Of a stretch of DNA of 64,000 bases, positions 23,803 to 35,142 are shown piece after piece. Source of the stretch: Ilex aquifolium. Lineage: Eukaryota > Streptophyta > Magnoliopsida > Aquifoliales > Aquifoliaceae. The notes beneath the pieces were generated by a model. It was given only the letters and a program-made list of their open reading frames with translations, did no database searches and had not been told where the DNA came from. Position numbers and translations under genes: made by a program. Each line of letters starts with the position of its first letter. Position 1 is the first letter of the stretch. The stretch spans positions 20,225,844-20,289,843 of the forward strand of contig OX637402.1 in the NCBI GenBank assembly GCA_951799425.1, in the 5' to 3' direction.

Positions 23803-26800
23803 TTATACCAAGTTTTGAGAAGGGCAAGAGCATGTCCTTAAAGCAAATGTAAACCCACTTCCACAATATAGTTTCGATGTATCTAGTACAGGATGATTGT
23901 GACCCAGAGTCACCACCTGAGGGCTTGCTTGATCCTCTGTATTTCCCAAGCCAAGTTGACCATGTTCCCCCCAACCCCAGGTCATTATTGATCCATTCTC
24001 TGCACAATTGCAAAGATGCATAAAGGACATATTAATGTGACAAAGAATATAGAACAAGATTAATTCAAGAGGAAATTTTGCCTGTTACTAGAGCTGAGTG
24101 CTCTGCTCCTGCTGCAATCTGCAAAACTTCTATTCCACTAAGACCAGGAATTCTCTCAATAATCGCTTCCTGTGAACCTTCTGTGGACAAAAGCACATCT
24201 TTTACTAGGATTTCAATAAATATAACACGCAATAACCAGGATGAACAAGAAAGTGGATGCTTATTGCAGCTGGTTGAACTATTATGAAACTGCAGTTTGA
24301 GCACCCAATCATTTAACTCCCTTCTCAACAGTCCAATCTGTCAATTTTTTCCCCCGAAGAACCAGATCTAAGTACTTTTCTTCCCTTCGGAAGTATAGCA
24401 CAAAAGCATCTTAATTACTGACATTTGCAATCTCACGTAGTCTAGATCAGATTACTTAGACAATGCATAAACCAGAGAAGTAGAAATCCTATTTTCCCCC
24501 TTTTTTTGATCCAGGGAGTGGATGGGTCAGAAAGGGAGTTGCCAAGTTCGTAGTCACCACTTTTCAAGGAATCAAGATTGATGTAGAACCAGTAAATTTC
24601 ATGAATTTGTGCATCCAAGTTGTCAACCAGCATTACCAATCATACGCTTCACCAATCGTGTTTTCTGAGGATTGCTAAGCACTCCATGGTGGTTGCCACC
24701 AAGCATAAACACTTCCCCGTCATCTGTTCAAAAATCCAAGAATTGTCATTTGAGAAGTCATGCACCTAATTTATTTGGAAAGAGATAAAGAAAACAACAT
24801 TGGTCACAAGGTAAAACTAATGTATACCTGCTAATGTTAAAGCATGATTCCATCCAAGTGCAGCCTGGGTGAATGACAAAGATACAGTTACACCGTGGGG
24901 ATGGTACACGTCTGAAGAGCCACTAAACCCTCTTCCCCAGGTGTACAGTTGGCCATTGGCTTATATAGGAGCATCGAACACACGCCAGCAGCAACAGAAA
25001 AAACTTAAATAAGGCAATGTGCATAATGAATTAAGTTTAGTGCTAAATCTTGTTTAGTCATTACAATTCCTACACTAAAGCAAATTAGATGGCACATTCG
25101 ATGTTGATGGTGGACCTCAGAAAACTATTTATATTCATCTCGTGAGAGACAATTTAAGGGGCTCACCAGATAATGCTGCACTATGATCTCCATTTGCATG
25201 AATGCTAACAATTTTGACATCTTCCAATCCCAAAGTAATTTGAGGAACGCTTGATGATCTGATTTTATCATTGGATGTACCCAGTTGACCACGCTTTCCA
25301 GATCCAAATCCATATACCTGGTCTCCTAAATGACCTGCATCACGCTGATCTCAGATTAAATGCCTTAATTCCGTCATGTTATAACTATAACATATAACTA
25401 TAAGTCGACCAGGATCTGAATCCCCCACACCTGCGAGGTAGCATTCAATCTAGGTGATCATATAGTGGGAATTTTTTTACCACTAAACTAGTCATGTTTT
25501 TTTCCCATTCTTTTCCGGCAAAAAGAATAAGAGAAAGAGAATGCTTTATGATTACATGATGAGAAAGTTGCAAGTGCTTCCAAATAATTGTGAACATAAC
25601 ACAGACACTTTACAGGTCTACATGCAAACACATTACATAGTACGCAATGCATCCACAAAAATGCAAAATAAAGTACTGTAACAGTTCATTGTCTTTACCT
25701 TCCAATAAGACTAGGGAATGGCGCATGCCACAAGCTACTTGTTCAACATGCCTAGAACCAAAGTGTGAAACTTGTACAGGAAAGTGAAGTGATTTGTAGT
25801 CACCATGCCCAAGCTGACCAAATGAACCATCTCCACAAGTAAAAAGGCATCCAGTGTCTGGACATGAATGCAAGTAATGGTCAAAGCTAGTAAAGATGTC
25901 CCAGAAAGAACACATCACAAATTGTTGAACAGATGCAATGAGGAAAATCAAAACATAAGATGCTGAGGCCAGAGAATAATAATTGAATGAATTTGAAGAT
26001 AGTAACAGCAAGAACAACCTAGAGAAATAACAGCTGATGCAATTAGGAAAAACTTAATATCCGATGTTAAGGCAGAGTAAAACCAGAACTTTACTGGAAA
26101 CAATACTAGTAAGAACAACTTTGAAACTGTTTCTACACTTTCATCATATCCCATAACCAATTTTCAAGGAGAGCCATGCCTGATGGATATTTTCAACCAG
26201 CAAGATAATGTTGCAATATGCATAACAATTCGTAGCACAGAAAAAATGAAATGGATATATGGGGTCACTAAGTCACTGATGTCTTATTCATCTGAAGGAG
26301 GTCAAAAAAGCAAATTTCAAGTCATTTGAAAATCAAAGTAAAAGGCAACAAGATCAAGCCACACAAATCAGATAACTAACAAAACACTCGACTTTTCGCT
26401 AATCCAATGGGGATCACTATAATGCTATTGGGATTAACTGAAGCTGTTGCCACAAGATCATAGTAACATAATGAGATAAAATCAAACTATTATGCAATAA
26501 AATTTATGATTATTTTGGGGCAATGTGTGTAATATATGTGTAATATGAAATCAAGATTGTAATTTTCTTGTTGAATGGTATGTGGAATTTGAAGCTTGAG
26601 TTCTGAGCTAGTAAATGGATATATAAGTAATGGTGGTGAGAGATGGAACCTGAAACGAAGCCAGAGTGATTCCATCCAGCTGAAACATGAGTGATAACAA
26701 AGCTTTCCAAAGATTCCACTGGCTTTGGTTGTAAACTGTTTACCATCTCTCCATGTCCTAGTTGACCCGATGTTCCCCTTCCCCATGTCAGCATCCTTCC

Positions 26801-26947
26801 ACCTGCCAAAGTGATCAAAAAAGCATATGCAGAGGGCCCATACAAATTCACCCAAATTATTTTACACTCACCCATAAACTTCAACAACATCAATCAAAGA
26901 AAACCTTTGTGTATTGAAACACATATACATATTTATACTGTGTGAGA

Positions 26948-26978
<31 letters not shown>

Positions 26979-27211
26979 GTACTTGGGGTGAGGGCAATGA
27001 CATGAGCGCCGCCGCAAGAGAGGAGAGAGAGGGGTCCAAAGGAAGAGAAAGCAGAAAGGAGTTGAGGGTGGTGCTCGTCTTGAAGCTTCCCCGTCGCAAG
27101 CTGTCCCTCTGTTCCTGCTCCCCAACTCCATACCTCTTGTCGTACTTCTTCTTCTTCTTCTTCTTCGATTATTTCGTTGGCTTCGTCGTCTACTCTGTCG
27201 GAATTTTCCAT
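23803..27211 (-). CDS. RCC1-repeat family protein (At1g27060-like)
   Basis: Eight exons on the minus strand: 27211-26983, 26802-26650, 25857-25699, 25334-25167, 24959-24828, 24723-24637, 24180-24082 and 23999-23803. They sum to 1,224 bases, 407 aa plus stop; all introns interrupt the codon after its first base. After an acidic N-terminus (E16-E22) come RCC1-type beta-propeller repeats, each with a W/F-G-x-G-x-x-G-Q-L-G motif: VWSWGAGTEGQLATG, LTWGRGTSGQLGHG, LFTCGDGSFGQLGHG, VYGFGSGKRGQLG, LYTWGRGFSG, VFMLGGNHHGVL, IMTWGWGEHGQLGLG. No extra domain is seen, so it is a stand-alone propeller like At1g27060, whose partner and role are not established as far as I know. Intron 7 needs a GC donor (ACAG|GCAAAA) to keep frame. 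The intron 4 acceptor (TATATAAG) is weak. Confidence 0.9.
25385..25500 (-). mobile_element. tRNA-derived SINE-like repeat in RCC1 intron 3
   Basis: On the minus strand CTAGTTTAGTGGTAAA (box A-like) is followed about 55 bases later by GGGGGATTCAGATCCTGG (box B-like). The body between and after is typical of plant SINEs. Ends and target duplications were not resolved. Confidence 0.5.
26942..26979. repeat. Compound GT/GA microsatellite at the RCC1 intron 1 donor
   Basis: On the coding strand the intron begins GTAC and within four bases runs into (CT)n, then (CA)n, then CTCACACA. Nothing else in the intron looks unusual. Confidence 0.8.
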
Positions 27212-27373
27212 CGCTCAAGTTTTCGTATTCTCAAATCTCCGCAAGGACGTCGTCGTTCTCTTCTTCTCTTTGTTTCTTTTGGTAAACGTTTCATACTATT
27301 TTATTTTATTAAAAAATAATTTTCTTAAAATAATATTTTTAATTATTTTAGAAGTGACCATGAAATTCAAATA

Positions 27374-27685
27374 TAAGGTTAATAGTAATTTTAGTCCTTA
27401 AAGTATGTATTTTTTATCAGTTTAATTCTCATTGCATTAATTTTATCAATTTGTCCCTAAAATATGCATCCGTCAAGTTTTTTAACGGAAATAATCACGT
27501 ATCATTTTTTTAAACCATATCACATGCTCAACACGTGATCATCCTGTCAAAAACTTAATTGTCCATCTATATAAGAACTAAAATAATACAAATTAAATAT
27601 TTTAGAGACTAAATTAATAATATTAATACAATGATAACTAAACTGACAAAAAATACATATTTAGGGACTAAAATTAATATTAACC
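27374..27685. mobile_element. Long-TIR foldback MITE (AGGTTAAT type)
   Basis: The left arm starts AAGGTTAATAGTAATTTTAG and the right arm, read inward, starts TAGGTTAATATTAATTTTAG. Similarity continues over about 100 bases (TATGTATTTTTTATCAGTTT against TATGTATTTTTTGTCAGTTT). No clean target duplication. The termini resemble the elements at 34581-35073 and 44693-45448. Confidence 0.65.
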
Positions 27686-27689
27686 TAAT

Positions 27690-30048
27690 TATATATGTGA
27701 TTAAGTTTAGAGTTTTTCGTACTTTATATTTTGAAAAATTTTAAAATTCTCATTCTATACTTTTAAAAATTAATTTTTTTATATTATATCTTCAATATAT
27801 CAAAAAATTTACAATGTAACCCCTTTATTAGTTCAGGTAGGGTTAACACCAACTTTGATCAAAGTAAGTGAAATTGGAAAATAATCTTCAACCTTTTTCA
27901 GGACCCATTGGATCATCAGCTTCACCATTAAAAGGGGAATTAAAAGTAGGATTTAAATCACTTCCAGCGCTCTCAAGCATATATTACCCGAGAACTACTA
28001 TTTATATTTAAAAAGTTGACATTATTTACTAACTTGACAAATCACAACCATTAAATAGGTAATGAATCCTAATAATTGCCAAGACTCACAGCTAAATCAA
28101 GCCAGTAATTCAAATAAAATTCATTATGCAGGATGTAGATTCTTAGTTAATACATATGACATATCATTAATAGAGATAGAAATAAAATATACTAGAGAGG
28201 ATTGCAATCCTTCTACAGAACATCATATTTCAATGCAAATGTTTGTTCAATAATGACTCCAAAATTACCACTAAATCAGTACAATTGAGAAGAAGTATTC
28301 TAAGAAACTTGTACAAAAAGGCCTATTATCCTTCTTCCTGCAGACTAAGCTCTAAGTTCATTTCGGTTCCCAAATTGCATGAAGAAATATTTGAATGATA
28401 TGTTCTAATAATGTACAGCATGAGATCATCTGCTTGTTCAAAGGTAGATTTATGCAATTTGTCATCCCCAATTGCATGCCCTGCTCAAGATACCAAAGGG
28501 AGTTGAGACAATATCCACAAATGGCACACATAACACTTGCATGTGCACAAGTCTGGACAGGGAAGAACATCCGGAGGATGATCATATCCTATCAAAATGA
28601 AGGAAAAAAAAAAACCGAGAGAGAGCACAAAAAACAAACCGAGGTTGATTTACAGGAGCAGACTCTCAAGTTGCTGCCCCGTAGCTAAGCCAGATGGTTT
28701 CCCCCACTATCATCCCCTATTGAGCCCTCCTGGCAGTTGGCAAATTCTTGATGGAGAGGTATGGTTAAGGCAGGGGAGTCAATGTGCTGATCTTCTAGTG
28801 AACAAAGGAGCAGGCCAAGAGCTTAAAAAGATAACAAACCGCCTCCTCACTGATATGGTGAAATCTTTTGAGAAAGCTCCATATAGCCTTCTATTCTACT
28901 TCTGATGTACCCAAAACAGATATAAATATTTCATGCTTTCTGCATTATGGTGCTTTTGCATAATCTAAGCAGCTTCTTAAACAGTTTTATTAAAGAATAA
29001 ATTCATCCATTCATCAATGCACAAGTACTTTCAACATCCAAAACCATGTAAGTAACTCGAAACTTGAAAGCTGTAGAAGAAGCTTAGCATAAACCTGCAA
29101 ACTAATACCTGGTAAATAAGCAAATAAAAATGCAGCCTGAAATTGCTCCATAGTAGCATTTACCAGTTCACAAAATGTATCAACATCACCTGCAAGAAGC
29201 AGCTACAATATGGACAGATGGATGGGAAGACCCAGTGATGTGCCCAAAGTCAAAGGCCCTTCAAAATTCCACGAGAAAAAGTTCATATAATTCAAAAGTA
29301 AGCATGATTAATTGGAAAAATGCAGAGCACTGCTTTAACAGTCGATAATTCAAAGATCAACAGACTAGTTACAGGTGGCTATCAAATGAACTGCATTGGA
29401 AAAAAATGGACAAAATTGCAAGTTCTGGTGTTCAAAATGGTGATCTACAACTTCCCTTTTTTGGTGAATAAACAAAAGTTACTAATACAAGGCACATGAG
29501 CTAGAGGACGACAGGGCCAATTATGCACTCCCCAATTCTTGCTGCATGGCCAACTTGATGAGAATCATCTCACATAAGACAAATCCAAGTGAATCTGAAA
29601 TGCATCAAAAGCTACATATTTTCTCAGCCACCACTTCAACTCAAATCATTAGAATTCAAAAACATGACAAGGTTTGCGCATATCAACACGTAATGTCAAA
29701 ATATATATATAATCAGAGTAAGACTCCTGAATATATGTCCACAGAATATGAGAGGAGGCTCTTTCCATTAACAGCATCAAACTATTAAAATTCACAGAAA
29801 ATTTACACTATAAAACAGGGAAAGCTTAATAAAATCATCAATTTCTCATGAATCCTCATTGAACATAGCAGACAACCAGCAAACAACTAAGATTATGACA
29901 AAACACAAAAATCAAATCCATAGATACCCGTCTTTCACTAAATATTTCCAAAGTCCCAACCCTCATAGCTGCTAAGCAGGCCTGGACATACTTGCAACTA
30001 TATCATAATGTTACAATTCAGGCTAACCACCCTGAAAATAATTCAAAG
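27690..30048. other. Intergenic region between RCC1 and the RRM gene
   Basis: No gene called. Contains the 3' flank of the RRM gene. An open frame at 28597-28905 ends in a piece, QGSQCADLLVNKGAGQ, that recalls the C-terminal end of plant LINE RNase H domains, but the rest does not match. Confidence 0.4.
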
Positions 30049-31062
30049 TTACATAATATCATCATAAGCAACAATTTCCCTACCCTTGAAAGGCACATCT
30101 ACGTCTAAACCACCATTCCCGTTCTTATTTTCTCTAGTATCCACAATAGCTGATCCAAGCTTATTACCTCTTCCATGTCTACTCAAAGGCACCCCGGCCT
30201 TCAATAACTTGGACGAAGAAGAGCCATCCTTGTGCCCAACTGCTTCCCTCCATTGCGGCACTGGATCACTTGCCCACATTACCTGTACCTGCCAGAAGAA
30301 AACCCCAATTTCAACACCCACAACACAAATCAACTCATCAAAGCCTCGTCCTAACCAATTTATACAGTAAAAATACTTTCTTTTTATATATAGGCACTAA
30401 AGTTCTGTTTCTTCACTCAAAATGCGATTTCTTAACTATAATTTCAACACCCAACACAACATTCATTGGGAGAAAGAAAGGAAATTAGATAGTTTTACTC
30501 TCACTCATGCAGGAGGTGGAATCTAATAGTTCTTCCTATTTGACCCGAAACCGATCGTCCTAGCCAATTGCAGGGTGCTAGGAGGGTCTCAGGACTAGCT
30601 CTAAGACTCGAATCAGCATTCAATTTTACAACGCAGTCTTAAACAATTACACTAACATAGTACATAAGCAATGACCCCATATATATTTAGAGAGCGAGAG
30701 AGAGAAAGAGAACGGACTCGTTGGGAGTGGAGAGTGATGCCAAAGGAGGGGTCAAGGGAGGCGGCAATGGCAGAGTCAGCGGAGTCTTTGGAACGGAACG
30801 TGATATAGGCAAGACCACCAGGGTCCATGCGGGTGCGAGAAATTGAGCCGTAGATCTCGAATCGTGACTTGAGGTCTAGGACTGAGCACTCCGGCGAGAG
30901 GCCAGCTACCACCACAGTCGTGAGCGGCTTGGAGGTGGTGTTTTCCGGCAAATAGTTGTCGGTGGTGGCGTCGGGTTGGTGTGGAGGAAGAGGACGACGG
31001 CGTTTTGGGTAGGAGTAAGGGACGTGGCGGGAGAAGTAGGGTTTGTCCCTCTTGCGACTCAT
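30049..31062 (-). CDS. Small RRM-domain protein (At1g27050-like)
   Basis: Two exons, 31062-30718 and 30288-30049, join in phase 0 to give 194 aa. The start MSRKRDKPYFSRHVPYSYPK is the expected basic N-terminus of this family. One RRM follows (about 47-122): RNP2-like VVVAGL (50-55), SRFEIYGSI (67-75), RNP1-like GGLAYITF (82-89), with the last strand VQVMWASDP coded by exon 2. The conserved tail ends in VAYDDIM. The protein should bind RNA through the RRM; its target is unknown. The intron donor is weak (CGA|GTCCGT) and runs straight into a CT-rich repeat, while the acceptor (TTTTCTTCTGGCAG) is strong. A second acceptor six bases on would drop Val-Gln. In Arabidopsis this gene was once annotated as fused to the HD-Zip next door; here the two lie about 17 kb apart and are clearly separate. 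Confidence 0.88.
30490..30658 (-). mobile_element. SINE-like repeat in the RRM gene intron
   Basis: On the minus strand a box-A-like TAGTGTAATTGTTTAAGAC is followed by a clear box-B-like TGATTCGAGTCTTAGAGC. Ends are not resolved. Confidence 0.45.
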
Positions 31063-31223
31063 CTCCTTGTGCTTGGGGAGAGAGAAAATAAGGTGCAAAA
31101 AACAAACAAACAATCAGTTTCGATCAGAATTGAGAGTTAATACTTGTTACACGCGGCGTTGTCCTATTCGATTAAATTAACCAGTAAGATTATTTGATTA
31201 GAGTTGTAGAGGGTTTGGGAAAC

Positions 31224-31296
31224 TTTTTTTTTTTGTTGCTAATTTTATCTTTTAAAGAGGTGGGGGCAATGGAAACGTCTAGGTATTATCTACATA
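31224..31296 (-). mobile_element. SINE family A, copy 1, 3' part (split element)
   Basis: The T-run at 31224 and the following bases to ATA at 31294-31296 align with the 3' half and tail of the intact SINE at 35143-35392. The 5' half of the same copy is at 32532-32714, with a Harbinger-like element between. Outer flanks GGGTTTGGGAAAC (31211) and TGGTTGGAAAACT (32714) look like a decayed target duplication. Confidence 0.7.
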
Positions 31297-31624
31297 GGGG
31301 GTGTTTGAATGACCGGATAAATGTGAATACACCATAGTGGATTGGATAAATAAGTTGTGGACCCCATTTATCCTTGCTTTGGCAATGCATTTTTAGGTTG
31401 GATATTCGTAGTTTTTCAGTCCCATTATCCCCTCTCATCTGGACAAAGATATCCCACCTAAACTTTGGGATTCACTTTCAGCCGACATGATTCATATCAT
31501 ATTTTACCATTTCACCCCTGCCCAGCACAAAGGTTAGGGTTTTTTAACCTCTTCTCCCCCTTTTGCACTGGTCCCCATCGGTTCCCATCGAAGAATGGCC
31601 CCAAGATCCCATTGGCAAGGTAAG

Positions 31625-31661
<37 letters not shown>

Positions 31662-32531
31662 ACAGTACAATGAATTGGATTTTCCAAGAAAACCAAGAAT
31701 CGACCAAGAATCTGAAAAATTGATTGAGTTCTTGTTTGTAGCCGAGCTCATGTAGATGGGCATGGCCTGAAAATTGCTTGAGTTCTGGTCTTCGAATGCT
31801 CATTTATTTGGATGGTTTTTATTGTGAAAACCCTTATGTTCATTCATATAAAAGAATGTGATTTTTTGGCAAATCATAGTTGCAAATTATGTCACTGACA
31901 AATTTGGTTTATTTTTCTTCTATCCATATTCCACTTTCTGGCTTTAAGTTTCCATTGCCCGCAATACCAAATCTGTACAGTGTGTTTTCATCAAAGACCG
32001 TGTGGGTGCAGTGTAATTGACTTAATTGTGTGTATTTTTAGATATAAGGCAACGGTTCATTAATTTTAATGTTCATGTTCATTTGCTTTGTGCATTAATT
32101 TCTCATATATTCATCATTTATTTTAATTTTTTTTATATTTTTGGTGGATCAAATAATTTTGTGAGTGCATTCTAAAAATGTTTTCAATTTGGAATGTGTA
32201 AAAGTTTGAAGTGTACAATACATAGGTTTTCTTACCATTTCACTTAAATAGTAAAGTGGTAACCAACAATTCCCAAGCCAAACATGACAAAAGATTGGAT
32301 AGGATTCAAGGGTAAAATTGTCAATTACTAGCAAACTTATGACAAGTTTTAAAAAAAAGTTATAGTTTATCCATGGCCCCACTATATCATAAATCCCTAA
32401 CCAAATCTGAGATAGGATTAAGTAATTTATTTTTATCCCACTATTAATCCCGGTTATTGGGATTTCATTGGACTGGTTAAGATTTTAAATCCAATCCAGT
32501 CCAGTCCATCCGTGATTTGCCAAACATGCCC
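31297..32531. mobile_element. PIF/Harbinger-like element inserted in a SINE
   Basis: The left end is GGGGGTGTTTGAATGACC and the right end, read inward, is GGGCATGTTTGGCAAATCAC. Flanking ATA (31294-31296) and ACA (32532-32534) fit a 3-bp duplication of the ATA present in the intact SINE copy, the right one changed by a transition. No transposase is seen. Inside, 31595-31622 reads as a leader, an ATG, the short peptide MAPRSHWQ and a perfect GTAAGTTTT donor, followed by (CT)15. Confidence 0.75.
31629..31658. repeat. (CT)15 microsatellite
   Basis: Fifteen uninterrupted CT units directly after the GTAAGTTTT donor-like site in the Harbinger-like element. Confidence 0.95.
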
Positions 32532-32714
32532 ACAGGTCTTTATTGATGGGATTAAGAGATTTTTTATCGTATCCGTTACTTCTCTTATAAACTAATTTAA
32601 CTAGATTAATGTAGCGGTCATCTATCGAACCCCAATATGATACTCTAAAACTTAAACATTTAACTTCCAAGTAAAAAATTCGATCGACACCCCCACAGAA
32701 TCACCTCATTCGAT
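32532..32714 (-). mobile_element. SINE family A, copy 1, 5' part (split element)
   Basis: The minus strand starts near 32714 with a box-A-like GAGGTGATTCTGTGGGGGT and aligns through GTTCGATAGATGACCG and AAGAGAAGTAACGGATACGA with the intact SINE at 35143-35392. It breaks off at the Harbinger-like insertion. Confidence 0.75.
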
Positions 32715-33268
32715 GGTTGGAAAACTCTTTTCTTTTTAAGTAACTCGGAAAATTTTTTAACAATTTATTATCAAACTCAACAACATGCTATTAAAAAACT
32801 CTTTTCCTTTCCTAAACGAAATAGACTATTAAAAACATAATTTTAAAAAGAAATTGATTATAACATCATATTTAGCTTAATTATTTGAGATTGAGAAGAA
32901 AATGTCAAAACCCTATTTGGGGTTTTAAAGCAAATTCCAATCATTTGGATCAAAGAAGACAAGATTGAAGTTTTGAATAATTTCATTCAACTATTCTTTG
33001 ACGCTATATTTTAAGAAAGTAAAATTATATATATCTGATTCTATTTGAATCCCATAACGAAAATGTCATTGTTTATATAATACAACTATGCACCTAATTT
33101 TCAGTTGAGATATTTAGTATTTAAATTCATATATATTAATCATAAAATTTTGAATGCCACAATCAAATGTGGTGTTGATATATGGTTTGTTGGTTCATAT
33201 TTTTCTTTTATCTTGAACCTAATCAAAAGCACATCCTAATAAATATTTGCACTATTTTTTTTTTTTTT

Positions 33269-34277
33269 GGGAGAATTACACTTAAATTTTCTAAAGTTTG
33301 TCACGTAATCACTCGAACCCTTTAATATTTAAAATATTATACATAGACCTCTTAAGGTTTATGCACACTTAACACTTAGACCCCTGCCGTCGATGTTATC
33401 CGTTAGTCAATTATACTCAGACCTCTTAAAGTTTGTAAGTATGTAATACTTAGACTCCTCAAGTTAAAAATGATATACTTAGACCAAAAATACTCTAATA
33501 AAAAATAGAATATCAAATATTTTAAATTTTACAACCAAAATTTCATGTTATATTATGACATTTATTGAAATAAAATCAAATATAAAAATCTATTTTTTTT
33601 AAAAAAAAATCATAATTAGTATACAATTATACTATTTATTGGAATTTAATTTAGTCGTTTAAATGATCAAATTAAACTACCAAATTGCCACAATTAAAGT
33701 TAGAAGATATTGTGTCCATTACAGTTTGACTCCTTATTTGATTTTTTTAATTTTATTCCAATAGATAGTATAATTTTATACTAATTATAATTTTTTAAGA
33801 AAAAATTGGATTTTTATTTTTATTTTAATGAATGACATAATAGAACATGAATTTTGATTATAAAGTTTATGTTATATTATAAATGACTTAGACCATTTGT
33901 TTGATTTTTTAGTTTTATTCCAATAGATAATATAATTGTATACTAATTATGATTATTTAAGAAAAAATTGGGTTTTTTTTATTTTATTTAAATAAATGAT
34001 ACAATAGAACATAAATTTTAGTTGTAAAACTTAAAATATTTAATATTTTCCCATTGATTGGAGTGTTTTTGGTTTAAATATAACATTTTAAACTTGAGGG
34101 GTCTAAGTATTATATGCCTACAAACTTTAGGGGGTCTGAGTGTAATTTACTAACAGATATATAACGAATATTAACGGCAGGGGTCTAAGTAGTGTTACGC
34201 GTGTACAAACTTCAGATGTTTCTATGTAATATTTCAAATGTCATGGGGTTTAAGTGATTAAGTGACAAACTTCACTC
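33269..34277. mobile_element. Long-TIR foldback MITE inside a SINE poly-A tail
   Basis: Arms of about 220 bases: the left contains AGTTTGTCACGTAATCACTC and ACACTTAGACCCCTGCCGT, the right (inward) AGTTTGTCACTTAATCACTT and ACTACTTAGACCCCTGCCGT. The centre has three copies of an AATTAGTATACAATTATA-like unit in both orientations. It is flanked on both sides by runs of T that belong to a SINE poly-A tail. The arms match the inner arms of the element at 44693-45448. Confidence 0.75.
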
Positions 34278-34504
34278 TTTTTTTTTTTTTTCCATTCAAC
34301 AATCAGATATGTCTAGGTCAATTTATGTGCACTTTGACTAATTCATTTCTCTGTCCGGTCAAACATAGGTCATCCACATCGGGGACTAGGGTATTAACGA
34401 ACGATAAATTTTCTTATGATCTAACCCCAATAAATTACCAAAATTTGAACTAAAGACGAATTTAGCGTTTATCACTATTACCACTTGAGCTATCATTGAG
34501 AGTT
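34278..34504 (-). mobile_element. SINE family B, complete, with 14-bp target duplication
   Basis: On the minus strand it starts AACTCTCAATGATAGCTCAA, with box A TAGCTCAAGTGGTAA and a box-B-like AGTTCAAATTTTGG, then a body with CCCCGATGTGGATGACC and a poly-A (34278-34291). The tail is interrupted by the MITE at 33269-34277 and resumes at 33256-33268. A perfect 14-bp duplication AATATTTGCACTAT flanks the whole (33242-33255; 34505-34518). Confidence 0.85.
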
Positions 34505-34580
34505 AATATTTGCACTATCTTCACAAAGGGAATGGGATGCCTAAAACTATGTTTGGAATATAAACAATATATAGTATCTG

Positions 34581-35073
34581 AGGTTAATTGCATTGGAGGT
34601 TTTCAAAGTATAGAATTTATCTTATTTTGGTTTATAATATTTCAATTGCATCATTTTGATCTCTAAAATATTGAATATATTTTTATATGATCTCTTAAGT
34701 AAACAACATTTAAATTGCTGATTTTTTATCATAAACTTGTCATATGATACCTAAATTATGGCAAAAAATAATTTGGGTAATTTTTTACCAAAATTTGGAT
34801 AATTCATGATCAAAACTGTATAATTTTGGTAGTTTTTTGACAAAAAATTAGATAAAAATTTGGTTAAGAATTATCCAAATTATCTTTTACCCATATTTAG
34901 GTATTATGTGACAAATTTATAATCAAAAATCGTTAATAATCTGAACATTGTCTACTTAAAGGACTACATAGAAATATATTCAATATTTCAGAGACTAAAA
35001 TAATGCAATTAAAATATTATGGATTAAAATAAGATAAATCTCATATTTGAGGGACCTCCAATAGAATTAACCC
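34581..35073. mobile_element. Mutator-like foldback MITE (AGGTTAATT ends)
   Basis: Nearly the whole element is two inverted arms of about 220 bases: left AGGTTAATTGCATTGGAGG ... TTTATCTTATTTTGGTTTAT, right (inward) GGGTTAATTCTATTGGAGG ... TTTATCTTATTTTAATCCAT. The flanks TAGTATCTG (34572-34580) and TAATATCTT (35074-35082) agree at 7 of 9, a decayed 9-bp duplication as for Mutator-like elements. Confidence 0.75.
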
Positions 35074-35142
35074 TAATATCTTTTGATTATAGATGAGACA
35101 AAAATTGTACCCGAATTCATTCACCTTTTTATTATCCATCTC

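Noticed and set aside
24082-24092. Alternative GT donor (CTA|GTAACA) for RCC1 intron 7
   Set aside because: Breaks the reading frame into the last exon; the GC donor keeps it.
31512-31803. Minus-strand frames with RERERERER
   Set aside because: Translation of the (CT)15 microsatellite within a transposon.
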